From assembly GCF_001412655.1 (NCBI RefSeq), contig NZ_CP012996.1:1240001-1304000 (forward strand): a stretch of 64,000 bases of DNA, in the 5' to 3' direction. Under the pieces are notes generated by a model that searched no databases, was not told the DNA's origin, and saw nothing but the letters and a program-made list of their open reading frames with translations. How positions within the stretch are numbered: the stretch's first letter is position 1; every line of letters starts with the position of its first letter. Shown one piece after another: positions 27,346 through 35,310 of the stretch. The position numbers and the translations under genes are program-made. The DNA is from Pedobacter sp. PACM 27299 (GTDB lineage Bacteria; Bacteroidota; Bacteroidia; Sphingobacteriales; Sphingobacteriaceae).

Positions 27346-28878
27346 ATGGGATTAAAAGCGGCATTAAGTAAACCGTTTGCGGCACTGGTAGTCAGGGGCA
27401 TCAATAAATGGAAAAAAAATGCAGTTTCTGCGCAGCAGACCATTCTTGCACAGCTCATTGATTCCTCAAAAAATACGGCTTTCGGTAAAGACCATGGTTT
27501 CGGGGAAATCCGTAACTATGAAGATTTTAAAAAACAGGTTCCTTTAAGAGATTACGAGGCTTTAAGGCCTTATATTGATCGGGTAGTGGCCGGCGAATCC
27601 GATGTGATGTGGAAAGGTAAACCACAGTATTTCGCGAAAACATCAGGCACTACTTCTGGCGTAAAATACATTCCGATTTCTAAGGATTCGATGCCTGAGC
27701 ACATCAAGGCGGCAAGAAATGCTTTATTAACGTATATCCATGAAACGGGTAAGGTAGAGTTCATCAATGGAAAGATGATCTTTTTGCAAGGCAGTCCGGT
27801 GATGACCAGGAAAAACGGCATCAATGTAGGTCGCTTGTCGGGCATTGTCGCACACCTTGTTCCTAAATACCTACAGAAAAACAGGCTCCCTTCTTATGAA
27901 ACCAATTGTATTGAAGATTGGGAAGAGAAAGTGGATGCGATCGTAAAAGAAACTATTCAGGAAAATATGACGCTGATCTCTGGCATCCCGCCATGGGTAC
28001 AGATGTATTTTGACAAGCTGCAGGAGAAATCCGGTGGTAAAAAGATCAAAGATATTTTCCCAGATTTCAGTCTTTTCGTGTATGGGGGAGTGAATTACGA
28101 GCCTTACCGCTCAAAAATCGAAGAAAGCATCGGCAGAAAAATTGATGCGATCGAAACTTATCCTGCTTCAGAAGGGTTTATTGCTTATCAGGATAGTCAG
28201 AAAGATAAAAGTTTGCTATTATTAGCGAAAGCAGGAATCTTTTATGAGTTCGTGCCGGCCGATGAATATTATAATGAAAACCCGACGCGTTTGAGCTTGG
28301 GAGAGGTGGAGCTGGAAAAAAATTACGCTTTAATCCTGAATACCAATGCTGGTTTATGGGGATACAGCATCGGCGATACCGTTAAATTTGTTTCCAAAGA
28401 CCCTTACAAGATCATGGTAACGGGCAGGATCAAACATTTTATTTCGGCTTTCGGAGAACATGTGATCGGCGAAGAGGTGGAGCATGCACTTTTAACCGTG
28501 GCCAATGAAGAGGGGGTAGGTATCACCGAATTTACGGTGGCGCCACAAGTGAATACCCCACATGGAGAATTGCCTTACCATGAGTGGTTTGTGGAGTTCT
28601 CGGCTGCGCCAAAAGACCTGCTGACCTTCAGTAAAAAGGTAGATCAGGCCTTACAAAAGAAGAATATTTACTATTTTGACCTCATTGAGGGTAAAATATT
28701 GCAACCTTTAATCATTCGTTCCCTTCAAAAAGACGCTTTTGTGAACTATATGAGGGCGGAAGGTAAGCTGGGTGGACAGAATAAAGTACCCCGTTTATCA
28801 AATGACAGGAAGATTGCAGAGGTTTTAAGTAGTTTTACAATTCGTCAGACAGACGAAGAACAGGGAGAATTTAATTGA
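27346..28878 (+). CDS. GH3-like acyl-adenylating enzyme
   Basis: A 510-residue member of the GH3 family, named from plant acyl-acid amido synthetases and part of the ANL adenylating superfamily. The ATP phosphate-binding loop is KTSGTTSG at 98-105. Further family blocks are YPASEGF near 273 and VTGRIKHFISAFGEHV near 362-377, the latter forming the hinge to the C-terminal domain. Plant enzymes join amino acids to auxin or jasmonate; bacterial members have no settled substrate. It lies between envelope glycosyltransferase genes and dxr, and its stop overlaps the dxr start by 4 bases. Confidence 0.88.
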   Translation: MGLKAALSKPFAALVVRGINKWKKNAVSAQQTILAQLIDSSKNTAFGKDHGFGEIRNYEDFKKQVPLRDYEALRPYIDRVVAGESDVMWKGKPQYFAKTSGTTSGVKYIPISKDSMPEHIKAARNALLTYIHETGKVEFINGKMIFLQGSPVMTRKNGINVGRLSGIVAHLVPKYLQKNRLPSYETNCIEDWEEKVDAIVKETIQENMTLISGIPPWVQMYFDKLQEKSGGKKIKDIFPDFSLFVYGGVNYEPYRSKIEESIGRKIDAIETYPASEGFIAYQDSQKDKSLLLLAKAGIFYEFVPADEYYNENPTRLSLGEVELEKNYALILNTNAGLWGYSIGDTVKFVSKDPYKIMVTGRIKHFISAFGEHVIGEEVEHALLTVANEEGVGITEFTVAPQVNTPHGELPYHEWFVEFSAAPKDLLTFSKKVDQALQKKNIYYFDLIEGKILQPLIIRSLQKDAFVNYMRAEGKLGGQNKVPRLSNDRKIAEVLSSFTIRQTDEEQGEFN

Positions 28879-30026
28879 AGAACATATCAATATTAGGGTC
28901 TACAGGATCTGTAGGCACTCAAGCCTTGGAGGTAGTGCAGGCAAATCCTGGACTATATAAGGTGTTAGCGTTAAGCGCTCAATGCAATGCCAGTTTACTA
29001 ATCAGTCAGGCTTTAATATTTGCGCCTGAGCTTGTTGTTATTGGTGATGAAAGTCAGTATCTGACGTTGAAAACTGCCTTGGCGGGAACTTCAATCAGGG
29101 TATTGGCGGGTGAAGCTGCTTTATGTGAAGCTGCGGCTTTAGCGGGAGTAGATGTGGTACTGACTGCTGTGGTAGGTTCTGCAGGTTTAAAGCCAACGAT
29201 CGCTGCGATTGAAGCCGGAAAAGACATCGCCCTGGCCAATAAAGAAACTTTAGTAGTGGCTGGTGATTTGATTACCAGTTTAGCGAAAAAACAAGGGGTA
29301 AAAATCATTCCTGTCGATTCAGAGCATTCGGCGATTTTCCAATGCCTGGTAGGTGAAGGAAATGAAGCCCTGGAAAAGATTTACCTGACTGCTTCTGGTG
29401 GTCCTTTCAGAGGGAAAGACCGCGAGTTTCTAGCCAATGTAACTAAAACACAAGCCTTAAAACATCCGAATTGGGTGATGGGTGCCAAAATCACCATAGA
29501 TTCTGCTTCTTTAATGAACAAAGGATTGGAAGTGATTGAAGCAAAGTGGTTATTCGACCTGGAAGCCGATCAGATTGATGTCATCGTACACCCACAGTCG
29601 ATAGTTCATTCTATTGCGCAATTTAAGGATGGTTCGATGAAGGCGCAAATGGGCGTCCCCGACATGAAATTGCCAATTCATTACGCTTTAGCTTACCCGG
29701 AAAGAATAAGTACCGATTTTAAGCGTTTTAACTTTCTGGAGTACCCGGAACTGACCTTTTATCCGGCGGATAACGAAACCTTTAGAAATCTTGACCTGGC
29801 TTATACTGCTTTGAGAAAAGGAGGGAATATGCCATGTATCATTAATGCGGCCAATGAGGTGGTAGTAAACGCGTTTTTACAAGATAAAATTGGCTTCTTG
29901 GAGATGAGTGAGGTGATCGAAAAATGTATGGAAGGGATTGCATTTATCGAGGCACCAGGGCTGGAGAATTATCTGGAAACGGATCAGCATACGCGTATAT
30001 TTGCGAATCAACTAGTAACAAAATAA
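28875..30026 (+). CDS. dxr: 1-deoxy-D-xylulose 5-phosphate reductoisomerase
   Basis: A 383-residue enzyme making methylerythritol 4-phosphate, the second step of the non-mevalonate isoprenoid pathway. The NADPH loop GSTGSVGTQ is at 8-16, NKETLVVAG near 122, the metal and substrate block VDSEHSAIFQCL near 147-158, and ASGGPFR near 175. It starts at TTG (28875), overlapping the GH3 stop. Its product feeds undecaprenyl phosphate, the carrier expected for the upstream glycosyltransferases. Confidence 0.97.
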   Translation: MKNISILGSTGSVGTQALEVVQANPGLYKVLALSAQCNASLLISQALIFAPELVVIGDESQYLTLKTALAGTSIRVLAGEAALCEAAALAGVDVVLTAVVGSAGLKPTIAAIEAGKDIALANKETLVVAGDLITSLAKKQGVKIIPVDSEHSAIFQCLVGEGNEALEKIYLTASGGPFRGKDREFLANVTKTQALKHPNWVMGAKITIDSASLMNKGLEVIEAKWLFDLEADQIDVIVHPQSIVHSIAQFKDGSMKAQMGVPDMKLPIHYALAYPERISTDFKRFNFLEYPELTFYPADNETFRNLDLAYTALRKGGNMPCIINAANEVVVNAFLQDKIGFLEMSEVIEKCMEGIAFIEAPGLENYLETDQHTRIFANQLVTK

Positions 30027-30063
30027 GAATTAACGAATCAAAATTAAAACATTAATATAAGAT

Positions 30064-31398
30064 ATGAGCGGATTGATTATGGCAGCCCAGTTGCTTCTAG
30101 GGTTATCGATACTGGTAATTTTACACGAATTAGGACATTTTCTGGCGGCACGTGCCTTTGGGATTAAAGTTGAAAAGTTTTATTTGTTCTTTGACGCCTG
30201 GGGCTTCAAATTATTTAGCTTCAAACGTGGTGATTGCGAATACGGAATAGGATGGCTACCTTTAGGTGGTTATGTGAAAATTGCAGGGATGATCGATGAA
30301 TCGATGGATACTGAGCAAATGAAACAACCAGCACAGCCATGGGAATTCAGGTCTAAACCAGCTTGGCAACGTCTGATTGTCATGTTGGGTGGTGTAATTG
30401 TCAATATTGTAGTAGGTATCTTCATTTTCTGGATGATGACCTTCAAATATGGAGAAACTTATATTCCAAACAGCTCTGTACTGGTAGGGATCAATCCTGG
30501 AGAGATCGGTAAAGAAATCGGTTTACAAAGGGGAGATAGGGTAATTGCTGTAAATGGCAAAAAAGTGATTCGTTTTGAAGAACTGATCAGCTCTAAAGTA
30601 TTGCTTGGAAATACTACTTTAACGGTGGTTCGCGGGAACAAAACTTTGGACATTAAAGTTCCTGATAACATCCTGAATAAAGTATCTGATCAGGGAATTG
30701 AAGCCTTTATCAGTCGTGTGCCGCTCAGAACAGCAACGGTAGACAGTGTGGTTGCTGGCAAGCCAGCGGCCGTTTCAGGTGTGTTAAAAGGTGACCAGAT
30801 TGTGGCCATCAACCAACAGCCTGTTAAAAGTGACATTGATGTTCGCGAACTGATCTTAAAAAACAAAGGTAAAACGACTGATTTTACGATTAATCGTGCA
30901 GGAACAGCTTTAGATCTAAAAATTCCTGTGGACACTGCAGGTACGATCGGTTTTGCCTTTAACCCAAATGAGATTAAACAAGAAACTATAAAATATAGCT
31001 TGCTTGCGGCGCTTCCTATCGGAGCAGATCAGGCATGGAAAACTTTCAGCGACAATGCGAAAGGAATCTGGAAAGTATTAACCGGAAAAATCAATGCCAA
31101 TAAAGCCTTCTCTGGCCCTGTAGAGATCGCACGTAAGGTTTACGGTGGTGAGTGGATCTGGGCTAGATTCTGGGCTTCAACGGGCTTTATTTCCATCGCA
31201 TTGGCATTTATGAACTTATTACCTATTCCAGCATTGGATGGTGGACACGTAGTATTCCTATTGATCGAAATGGTAAAAGGAAAACCGCTGGGTGATAAAT
31301 TTATGGAGCGCGCACAGATGGTGGGCTTCATGATGTTATTAGCATTGATGGTCTTTGTATTGGGGAACGACTTGTTCAAAGTGTTCTTCAAACCATAA
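30064..31398 (+). CDS. rseP: RseP-type site-2 zinc metalloprotease
   Basis: A 444-residue intramembrane protease. HELGH at 21-25 in the first membrane helix supplies the zinc ligands and catalytic Glu; the second motif NLLPIPALDGGHVV near 382-395 supplies the zinc-binding Asp. Between them are one or two PDZ domains (about 115-300, with QRGDRVIAVNGK and LKGDQIVAINQQ). The family cleaves anti-sigma factors and signal peptides within the membrane; the FecR proteins encoded here are possible substrates, but this is inference. It lies 37 bases after dxr and 4 before hscB, the usual dxr-rseP pairing of Bacteroidota. Confidence 0.95.
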   Translation: MSGLIMAAQLLLGLSILVILHELGHFLAARAFGIKVEKFYLFFDAWGFKLFSFKRGDCEYGIGWLPLGGYVKIAGMIDESMDTEQMKQPAQPWEFRSKPAWQRLIVMLGGVIVNIVVGIFIFWMMTFKYGETYIPNSSVLVGINPGEIGKEIGLQRGDRVIAVNGKKVIRFEELISSKVLLGNTTLTVVRGNKTLDIKVPDNILNKVSDQGIEAFISRVPLRTATVDSVVAGKPAAVSGVLKGDQIVAINQQPVKSDIDVRELILKNKGKTTDFTINRAGTALDLKIPVDTAGTIGFAFNPNEIKQETIKYSLLAALPIGADQAWKTFSDNAKGIWKVLTGKINANKAFSGPVEIARKVYGGEWIWARFWASTGFISIALAFMNLLPIPALDGGHVVFLLIEMVKGKPLGDKFMERAQMVGFMMLLALMVFVLGNDLFKVFFKP

Positions 31399-31402
31399 AG
31401 CA

Positions 31403-31939
31403 ATGGTAGATTACTTTGAATTTTACGGTTTACCCGTTACTTTTCATCCCGATGCTGCGGAGGTTAAAAGAAAGTTTTATGAACTGAGCAAAAAGTATCA
31501 TCCGGATTTCTATATCAATGAACCCGAAGAAAAACAGGCGGAAGTTTTGGAACTGAGCACCCTCAATAATAAAGCTTATCAGGTGCTGAGCAATCCTCAG
31601 AAAAGGGTGCATTACATCCTGGAATTGAAAGGACAGTTAGTCGAAGGAGAGAATTATAGCCTTCCTCAGTCTTTCCTGATGGAAATGATGGACGTGAATG
31701 AGGCGCTGATGGATTTACAATTTGATCCGGATGTGGAACGTTTAGCTGCATTAAAAACTGAGGTAGACGAAATAGAAAAGGGTTTAAGCGATCAAATTGC
31801 TGCCCTGACGACTTCTTTTGAGCTTAAGGATAAGGAAGCCCAGCTTCGCATCCTGACTGCTATAAAGGATTTATATTACCGCAATAAATACCTGTACCGA
31901 ATCCGGGAAAGTATCAAAAAGGCAGAATCTGCCGCATAA
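31403..31939 (+). CDS. hscB: HscB-like Fe-S cluster co-chaperone (J protein)
   Basis: A 178-residue protein with an N-terminal J domain carrying HPD at 33-35 (YHPDFY) and a C-terminal three-helix domain of the HscB oligomerisation type. HscB brings the scaffold IscU to its Hsp70 during iron-sulphur cluster assembly. The ATG at 31403 was chosen because the protein then starts MVDYFEFYGLP; upstream in-frame codons overlap rseP. No isc genes are in the window. It is last in the operon; a perfect terminator follows. Confidence 0.85.
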   Translation: MVDYFEFYGLPVTFHPDAAEVKRKFYELSKKYHPDFYINEPEEKQAEVLELSTLNNKAYQVLSNPQKRVHYILELKGQLVEGENYSLPQSFLMEMMDVNEALMDLQFDPDVERLAALKTEVDEIEKGLSDQIAALTTSFELKDKEAQLRILTAIKDLYYRNKYLYRIRESIKKAESAA

Positions 31940-31949
31940 GGTGTTACGG

Positions 31950-31985
31950 CATTGTAAAAAAGCCTGCTCGGGCTTTTTTACAATG
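31950..31985 (+). terminator. Intrinsic terminator after hscB
   Basis: A perfect stem of 15 bp joins 31950-31964 to 31971-31985 (core AAAAAAGCC with GGCTTTTTT). The symmetry suggests it can act on both strands. Confidence 0.92.
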
Positions 31986-32021
31986 TTTGTTTGAGGTACT
32001 TTTGGGCTCAAACCCATTTAT

Positions 32022-32306
32022 ATGAACACACTATCCATTTTTAGAAAAGTTGCCGTAGCTGAAGGGCTGTCTTACCTGCTGTTGTTATTTATAGCAATGC
32101 CATTGAAATATTGGGCTGATATGCCGCTAGCGGTTAAATATACCGGCTGGGCACATGGTTTACTGTTTGTGATGTACATTGTGATCCTAATCATGGCTTG
32201 GACAGAGTATAAGTGGAATTTCAAAAAAGTAGCCATGATTGGCGCTGCTTCTTTACTTCCTTTTGCACCATTTATAGTGGACAAAAAGTTAAAAGAAGAA
32301 AACTAA
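32022..32306 (+). CDS. DUF3817 family membrane protein
   Basis: A 94-residue protein with three hydrophobic segments (about 15-32, 42-62, 68-86) and the family pattern VAEGLSYLLLLFIAMPLKY near the N-terminus and AWTEYKWNFKK after the second segment. DUF3817 proteins are small inner-membrane proteins of unknown function. It is a single gene between terminators and the tRNA promoter. Confidence 0.85.
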   Translation: MNTLSIFRKVAVAEGLSYLLLLFIAMPLKYWADMPLAVKYTGWAHGLLFVMYIVILIMAWTEYKWNFKKVAMIGAASLLPFAPFIVDKKLKEEN

Positions 32307-32314
32307 AATAAAAA

Positions 32315-32345
32315 TTTGCATTTATAAAACAAGTTCCTATATTTG
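32315..32345 (+). promoter_or_regulatory. Promoter of tRNA-Leu
   Basis: TTTG (32315-32318), a 19-base spacer and TATATTTG (32338-32345) match the Bacteroidota consensus, 22 bases before the mature tRNA. Confidence 0.75.
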
Positions 32346-32366
32346 CAACCCGCTAACGAAGGAAAT

Positions 32367-32446
32367 GCCCGGATGGCGGAATTGGTAGACGCGCTGGTCT
32401 CAAACACCTGTGGGAAACCGTGCCGGTTCGACTCCGGCTCCGGGTA
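32367..32446 (+). tRNA. tRNA-Leu (anticodon CAA)
   Basis: An 80-nt cloverleaf: acceptor GCCCGGA with TCCGGGT (first pair G-U), D arm with AATTGGTAGAC, anticodon loop CTCAAAC giving anticodon CAA (reads UUG), a short variable arm, and T arm GCCGG-TTCGACT-CCGGC with discriminator A. CCA is not encoded. The second base pair of the anticodon stem is a T-T mismatch. It has its own promoter and terminator. Confidence 0.95.
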
Positions 32447-32452
32447 CATTGG

Positions 32453-32481
32453 AAAGTCTTAGAGAAATCTAAGGCTTTTTT
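32453..32481 (+). terminator. Intrinsic terminator after tRNA-Leu
   Basis: An 11-bp stem AAAGTCTTAGA/TCTAAGGCTTT with one G-U pair, loop GAAA, followed by T residues; 6 bases after the tRNA. Confidence 0.9.
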
Positions 32482-32604
32482 GCTTTCTGGTCATTCTGAT
32501 CGGCTGTTATTATTAAAAGAAGCCTTGATCAGCTGATCCCATTTTTTGTTTCAGCTCTAGTGGATATGCTGCATAAGCAGCGCAGGATTATTAAAATTAA
32601 AATC

Positions 32605-32991
32605 ATGGTAAAATTATTTGTGGTGGGTTATCCACTAGATATTCAGGAAGCTGATCTGATGGATATATTCAGCATTCATGGAAACATACACAGCATACAT
32701 TTGCTAACCGACAAATTTACAAAAAGACATAAAGGTTTTGGGTTTATCGAAATGGAAGAGCAGGCAGATGCCGATAGAGCAATTGCTGCGATCAATGGAA
32801 TGGTATTGAAAGGTAGAAAAATTAGCGTTAAGCTAGCCGAAGAAGATAGAGCAGAGAAACCGAGAACGCTGAGAGAAAACCGTTTCAATTCTCAGGAATT
32901 GCAAGGTAATGCTAGTCAGGCTACAGTTGAGCCTTTCAAAATGAAGCGCCCAAGAAAACTAATGTCAAATACCTTCAGAGCAGAGAAATAG
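32605..32991 (+). CDS. RRM-type RNA-binding protein
   Basis: A 128-residue protein with one RNA recognition motif at about residues 2-78. RNP2 is LFVVGY and RNP1 is HKGFGFIEM, with aromatic residues placed for RNA stacking. The C-terminal 50 residues are basic and probably disordered (KMKRPRKLM). Small single-RRM proteins of this type are abundant in Bacteroidota, some acting as global post-transcriptional regulators. ATG 32605 was chosen over an in-frame upstream ATG because it starts directly before the RRM. A small hairpin GCTGC-ATAA-GCAGC lies at about 32568-32581 upstream of it, a possible autoregulatory site. Confidence 0.9.
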   Translation: MVKLFVVGYPLDIQEADLMDIFSIHGNIHSIHLLTDKFTKRHKGFGFIEMEEQADADRAIAAINGMVLKGRKISVKLAEEDRAEKPRTLRENRFNSQELQGNASQATVEPFKMKRPRKLMSNTFRAEK

Positions 32992-33019
32992 TCAGAGCGG
33001 AAAACTAATAAATTATACT

Positions 33020-33060
33020 AAAAAGTCCTGCCAGATTATCGAATCGGGCAGGGCTTTTTA
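33020..33060. terminator. Bidirectional terminator between RRM gene and RCC1-repeat gene
   Basis: AAAAAGTCCTGCC pairs with GGCAGGGCTTTTT with one wobble pair, around a 14-nt loop. A and T tracts on the two sides make it usable by both convergent genes. Confidence 0.85.
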
Positions 33061-33084
33061 ATTTTTCAGGATGAACAAACTTTA

Positions 33085-34320
33085 TTATGGCAAATAAATA
33101 TGTCCGCTGAAAGATAAAATTGCTGCATTCGTGCCATCACCTTTTCCCAGAGAGTGGAAAGCACCCATATCAGAACCGGCAACAAATAAAACATCTCCGC
33201 CATTCTTCTTTCTGATTACAGAGAAGTTAAAACCAACTACCGCGTCTATGACTCCAGACTGGCCTGCCACCTGTGTTGGACTGGTTAAGGTTTCCTCTTC
33301 TGTAGATTTCGGATTGATCTTTCCGTTACCCAGCTCACCGTATACGTTTTCGCCCCAGCCCCAAAGTGTGCCGTCAGTTTTTGTAGCCAATACGCTTCGT
33401 GCAAAAAGACTGACAGTATTCCAGTTTTTATCGGTACCTACCTGTATCCAATTCGTTTGCGTATCCATATTTCCAATCCCTAATTCTCCGCGGCTATTTC
33501 TGCCGACTGCCCAAAGCGTGCCATCTGTTTTAATGGCTAAGGTGCCTCTGGCTCTGCCATACGCCACCATTTTATAAGTAGAACTGCCGCCAACAAGCAC
33601 CGGACTCAACTGGTTGTTCGTATCACCAGTGCCCAGCATACCATTTTGGTTGACACCCCATGCCCATAACGTACCGTTCTTTTTGATGGCGAAAGAAGCG
33701 CCCCAGTTGTTACCAGTAAACAGTTTATCCCAATCTGATGCTGATCCTACCTGTGTGGGTACTAAGGTTTCACCGGTACTCAAACCATTTCCTAAGCGTC
33801 CGCTGCTGTTGCTGCCCCAAGTCCATAAAGTACCGTCGCTTTTAAGTGCAATGGTATAACTGCCACCCACTAATGCTTGTTTCCAATTGTTGTCGGTACC
33901 AATTTTTTGCTGCGTATTGACGCTGATTCCTTTCGCGCCGGTACCCAATTGACCAGAGCTGTTTCCGCCCCAGGCCCATAAACTGCCATCATTTTTAATC
34001 GCAACCGTATGTTCATAGCCAGTATTGATAAATTTCCAGGTTTTCTCGGTAGAAAGCAGGGTCGGAGTAGCCACACTGGTCGTTGTTCCAGTACCTAATT
34101 GTCCGGAGTCATTGTGTCCCCATCCCCAGATGCTGCCATCAGATCCAAGAGCCACAGTATGTGATTGACCGGTACTCATGGAAGTCCATGTGTTTTTAAG
34201 CACTTCAGGGCCGACTGGTTCAGGTTCGTTAGTGCTGCTCTTTTTACAGGATGAAGCGAAGAGTGATAAAAGAAGTGTACTCCCCAGCAAAATGCTAAAC
34301 GCATTATATTTCCGATTCAT
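33085..34320 (-). CDS. RCC1-repeat lipoprotein
   Basis: A 411-residue surface or periplasmic lipoprotein. The signal peptide ends in FASSCKKSS with lipobox cysteine at 25. The rest is six to seven RCC1-type repeats, recognised by LWxWGxNxxGQLGTG units (for example near 65, 112, 164, 219 and 265), enough for a seven-bladed propeller. Eukaryotic RCC1 binds chromatin and Ran; bacterial secreted versions are presumed adhesion or interaction proteins. It is a single gene, divergent from the fecR locus. Confidence 0.9.
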   Translation of the reverse strand: MNRKYNAFSILLGSTLLLSLFASSCKKSSTNEPEPVGPEVLKNTWTSMSTGQSHTVALGSDGSIWGWGHNDSGQLGTGTTTSVATPTLLSTEKTWKFINTGYEHTVAIKNDGSLWAWGGNSSGQLGTGAKGISVNTQQKIGTDNNWKQALVGGSYTIALKSDGTLWTWGSNSSGRLGNGLSTGETLVPTQVGSASDWDKLFTGNNWGASFAIKKNGTLWAWGVNQNGMLGTGDTNNQLSPVLVGGSSTYKMVAYGRARGTLAIKTDGTLWAVGRNSRGELGIGNMDTQTNWIQVGTDKNWNTVSLFARSVLATKTDGTLWGWGENVYGELGNGKINPKSTEEETLTSPTQVAGQSGVIDAVVGFNFSVIRKKNGGDVLFVAGSDMGAFHSLGKGDGTNAAILSFSGHIYLP

Positions 34321-34377
34321 GTTTTGTATTTATATAGTTTCTTAATAGATATTTAATTAATAGACGTTTTTACTCTG

Positions 34378-35301
34378 ATGTCGGGTGAAAAACATTTTCA
34401 TTATTTTTTCACCCTCCCGCTGCCATTTCTCGTCATTCTAATAAACAAGCAATTGGAAGAGCAGAAAAAGATAGATTTTGATCCGGGAAAAGGTTGGGCA
34501 CGTTTTTCAAAACGCATTGAAGAAGATCAGCAGCAACAGGTGATACTCCGTATGAAACGGATGAATCAACTGAAATATGCTGCGGTGTTATTTATTCCTG
34601 TGGCATTGGTTGCCCTTTTCTTTTTCTCCAATCCAGGACAATCGCAAAATACAGCAGCGAAGTGCTTCAGCTCAATTAAAGCAGGTACCGGAGAAATGAA
34701 GAAAATCATTCTTCCCGACGGATCCCAGGTATGGCTCAATGCAGCATCTGAATTGAGGTACAGCTGCAGCTTTCAGGGGAAAGCCGAAAGAGTGGTTTCC
34801 CTGATCAAAGGCGAAGCCTATTTCGAAGTGAAGCACAATGAACAGCAGGCTTTTGTGGTAACAGTCAATAAAATGAAGGTGAAAGTATATGGTACCAGTT
34901 TTAACATCAATAGCTACCAGGAAAATGTGAAAACCACCTTGTTAACTGGCAGCATTGGCGCTACTGCTGGGAAGGAATCACTGCTGCTTAAACCTGGACA
35001 GCAGGCTACATTTTATCCATTGAAAAACAACTTTGCAGTCAAAACTGTCAATGCAGTGGAAGATGCACTTTGGCGTACCGGAACGATCAATTTCGATAAT
35101 ACCAGCCTCAAAGAGATTGCGGAGGTCATTGAACGACAATACGGGTATAAATTTCATTTCCAATCGGCTAGTCAGCAAGACCTGCGCTTTACCACAAAAC
35201 TCAAACTTAGTGATGGACTTCCAACGCTACTGAACAACCTTTCTAAAGTTTCCGGCCTAACATTTAAGCTCCGCAACAAAACCGTTTTCCTGAATAATTA
35301 A
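34378..35301 (+). CDS. FecR-type anti-sigma factor
   Basis: Up to 307 residues. One clear membrane helix (about 67-84, VLFIPVALVALFFF) separates a short cytoplasmic part from a periplasmic FecR domain (about 100-200, with GTGEMKKIILPDGSQVWLNA and VKVYGTSFNINSY) and a C-terminal DUF4974 domain (about 230-307). Such proteins hold an ECF sigma until a TonB receptor reports its ligand. The start is doubtful: the first 25 codons encode a second hydrophobic stretch and contain a 10-bp inverted repeat, while an in-frame TTG at 34453 would give a more typical 282-residue protein. It is first of a six-gene run whose ECF gene is last. Confidence 0.88.
   Translation: MSGEKHFHYFFTLPLPFLVILINKQLEEQKKIDFDPGKGWARFSKRIEEDQQQQVILRMKRMNQLKYAAVLFIPVALVALFFFSNPGQSQNTAAKCFSSIKAGTGEMKKIILPDGSQVWLNAASELRYSCSFQGKAERVVSLIKGEAYFEVKHNEQQAFVVTVNKMKVKVYGTSFNINSYQENVKTTLLTGSIGATAGKESLLLKPGQQATFYPLKNNFAVKTVNAVEDALWRTGTINFDNTSLKEIAEVIERQYGYKFHFQSASQQDLRFTTKLKLSDGLPTLLNNLSKVSGLTFKLRNKTVFLNN
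34383..34414 (+). repeat. Inverted repeat at the 5' end of fecR
   Basis: GGGTGAAAAA (34383-34392) and TTTTTCACCC (34405-34414) are perfect 10-bp arms. A shorter alternative pairing TGAAAA with TTTTCA (34386-34391 with 34395-34400) competes with it. It lies within the first 12 codons of the longest reading of fecR, so it could be leader RNA. Confidence 0.5.
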
Positions 35302-35310
35302 TCATTTATA

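Noticed and set aside
32519..32540. Palindrome GATCAGCTGATC before the RRM gene
   Set aside because: A 12-bp palindrome of common hexamers with no promoter or repeat partner nearby; it is likely to be chance.
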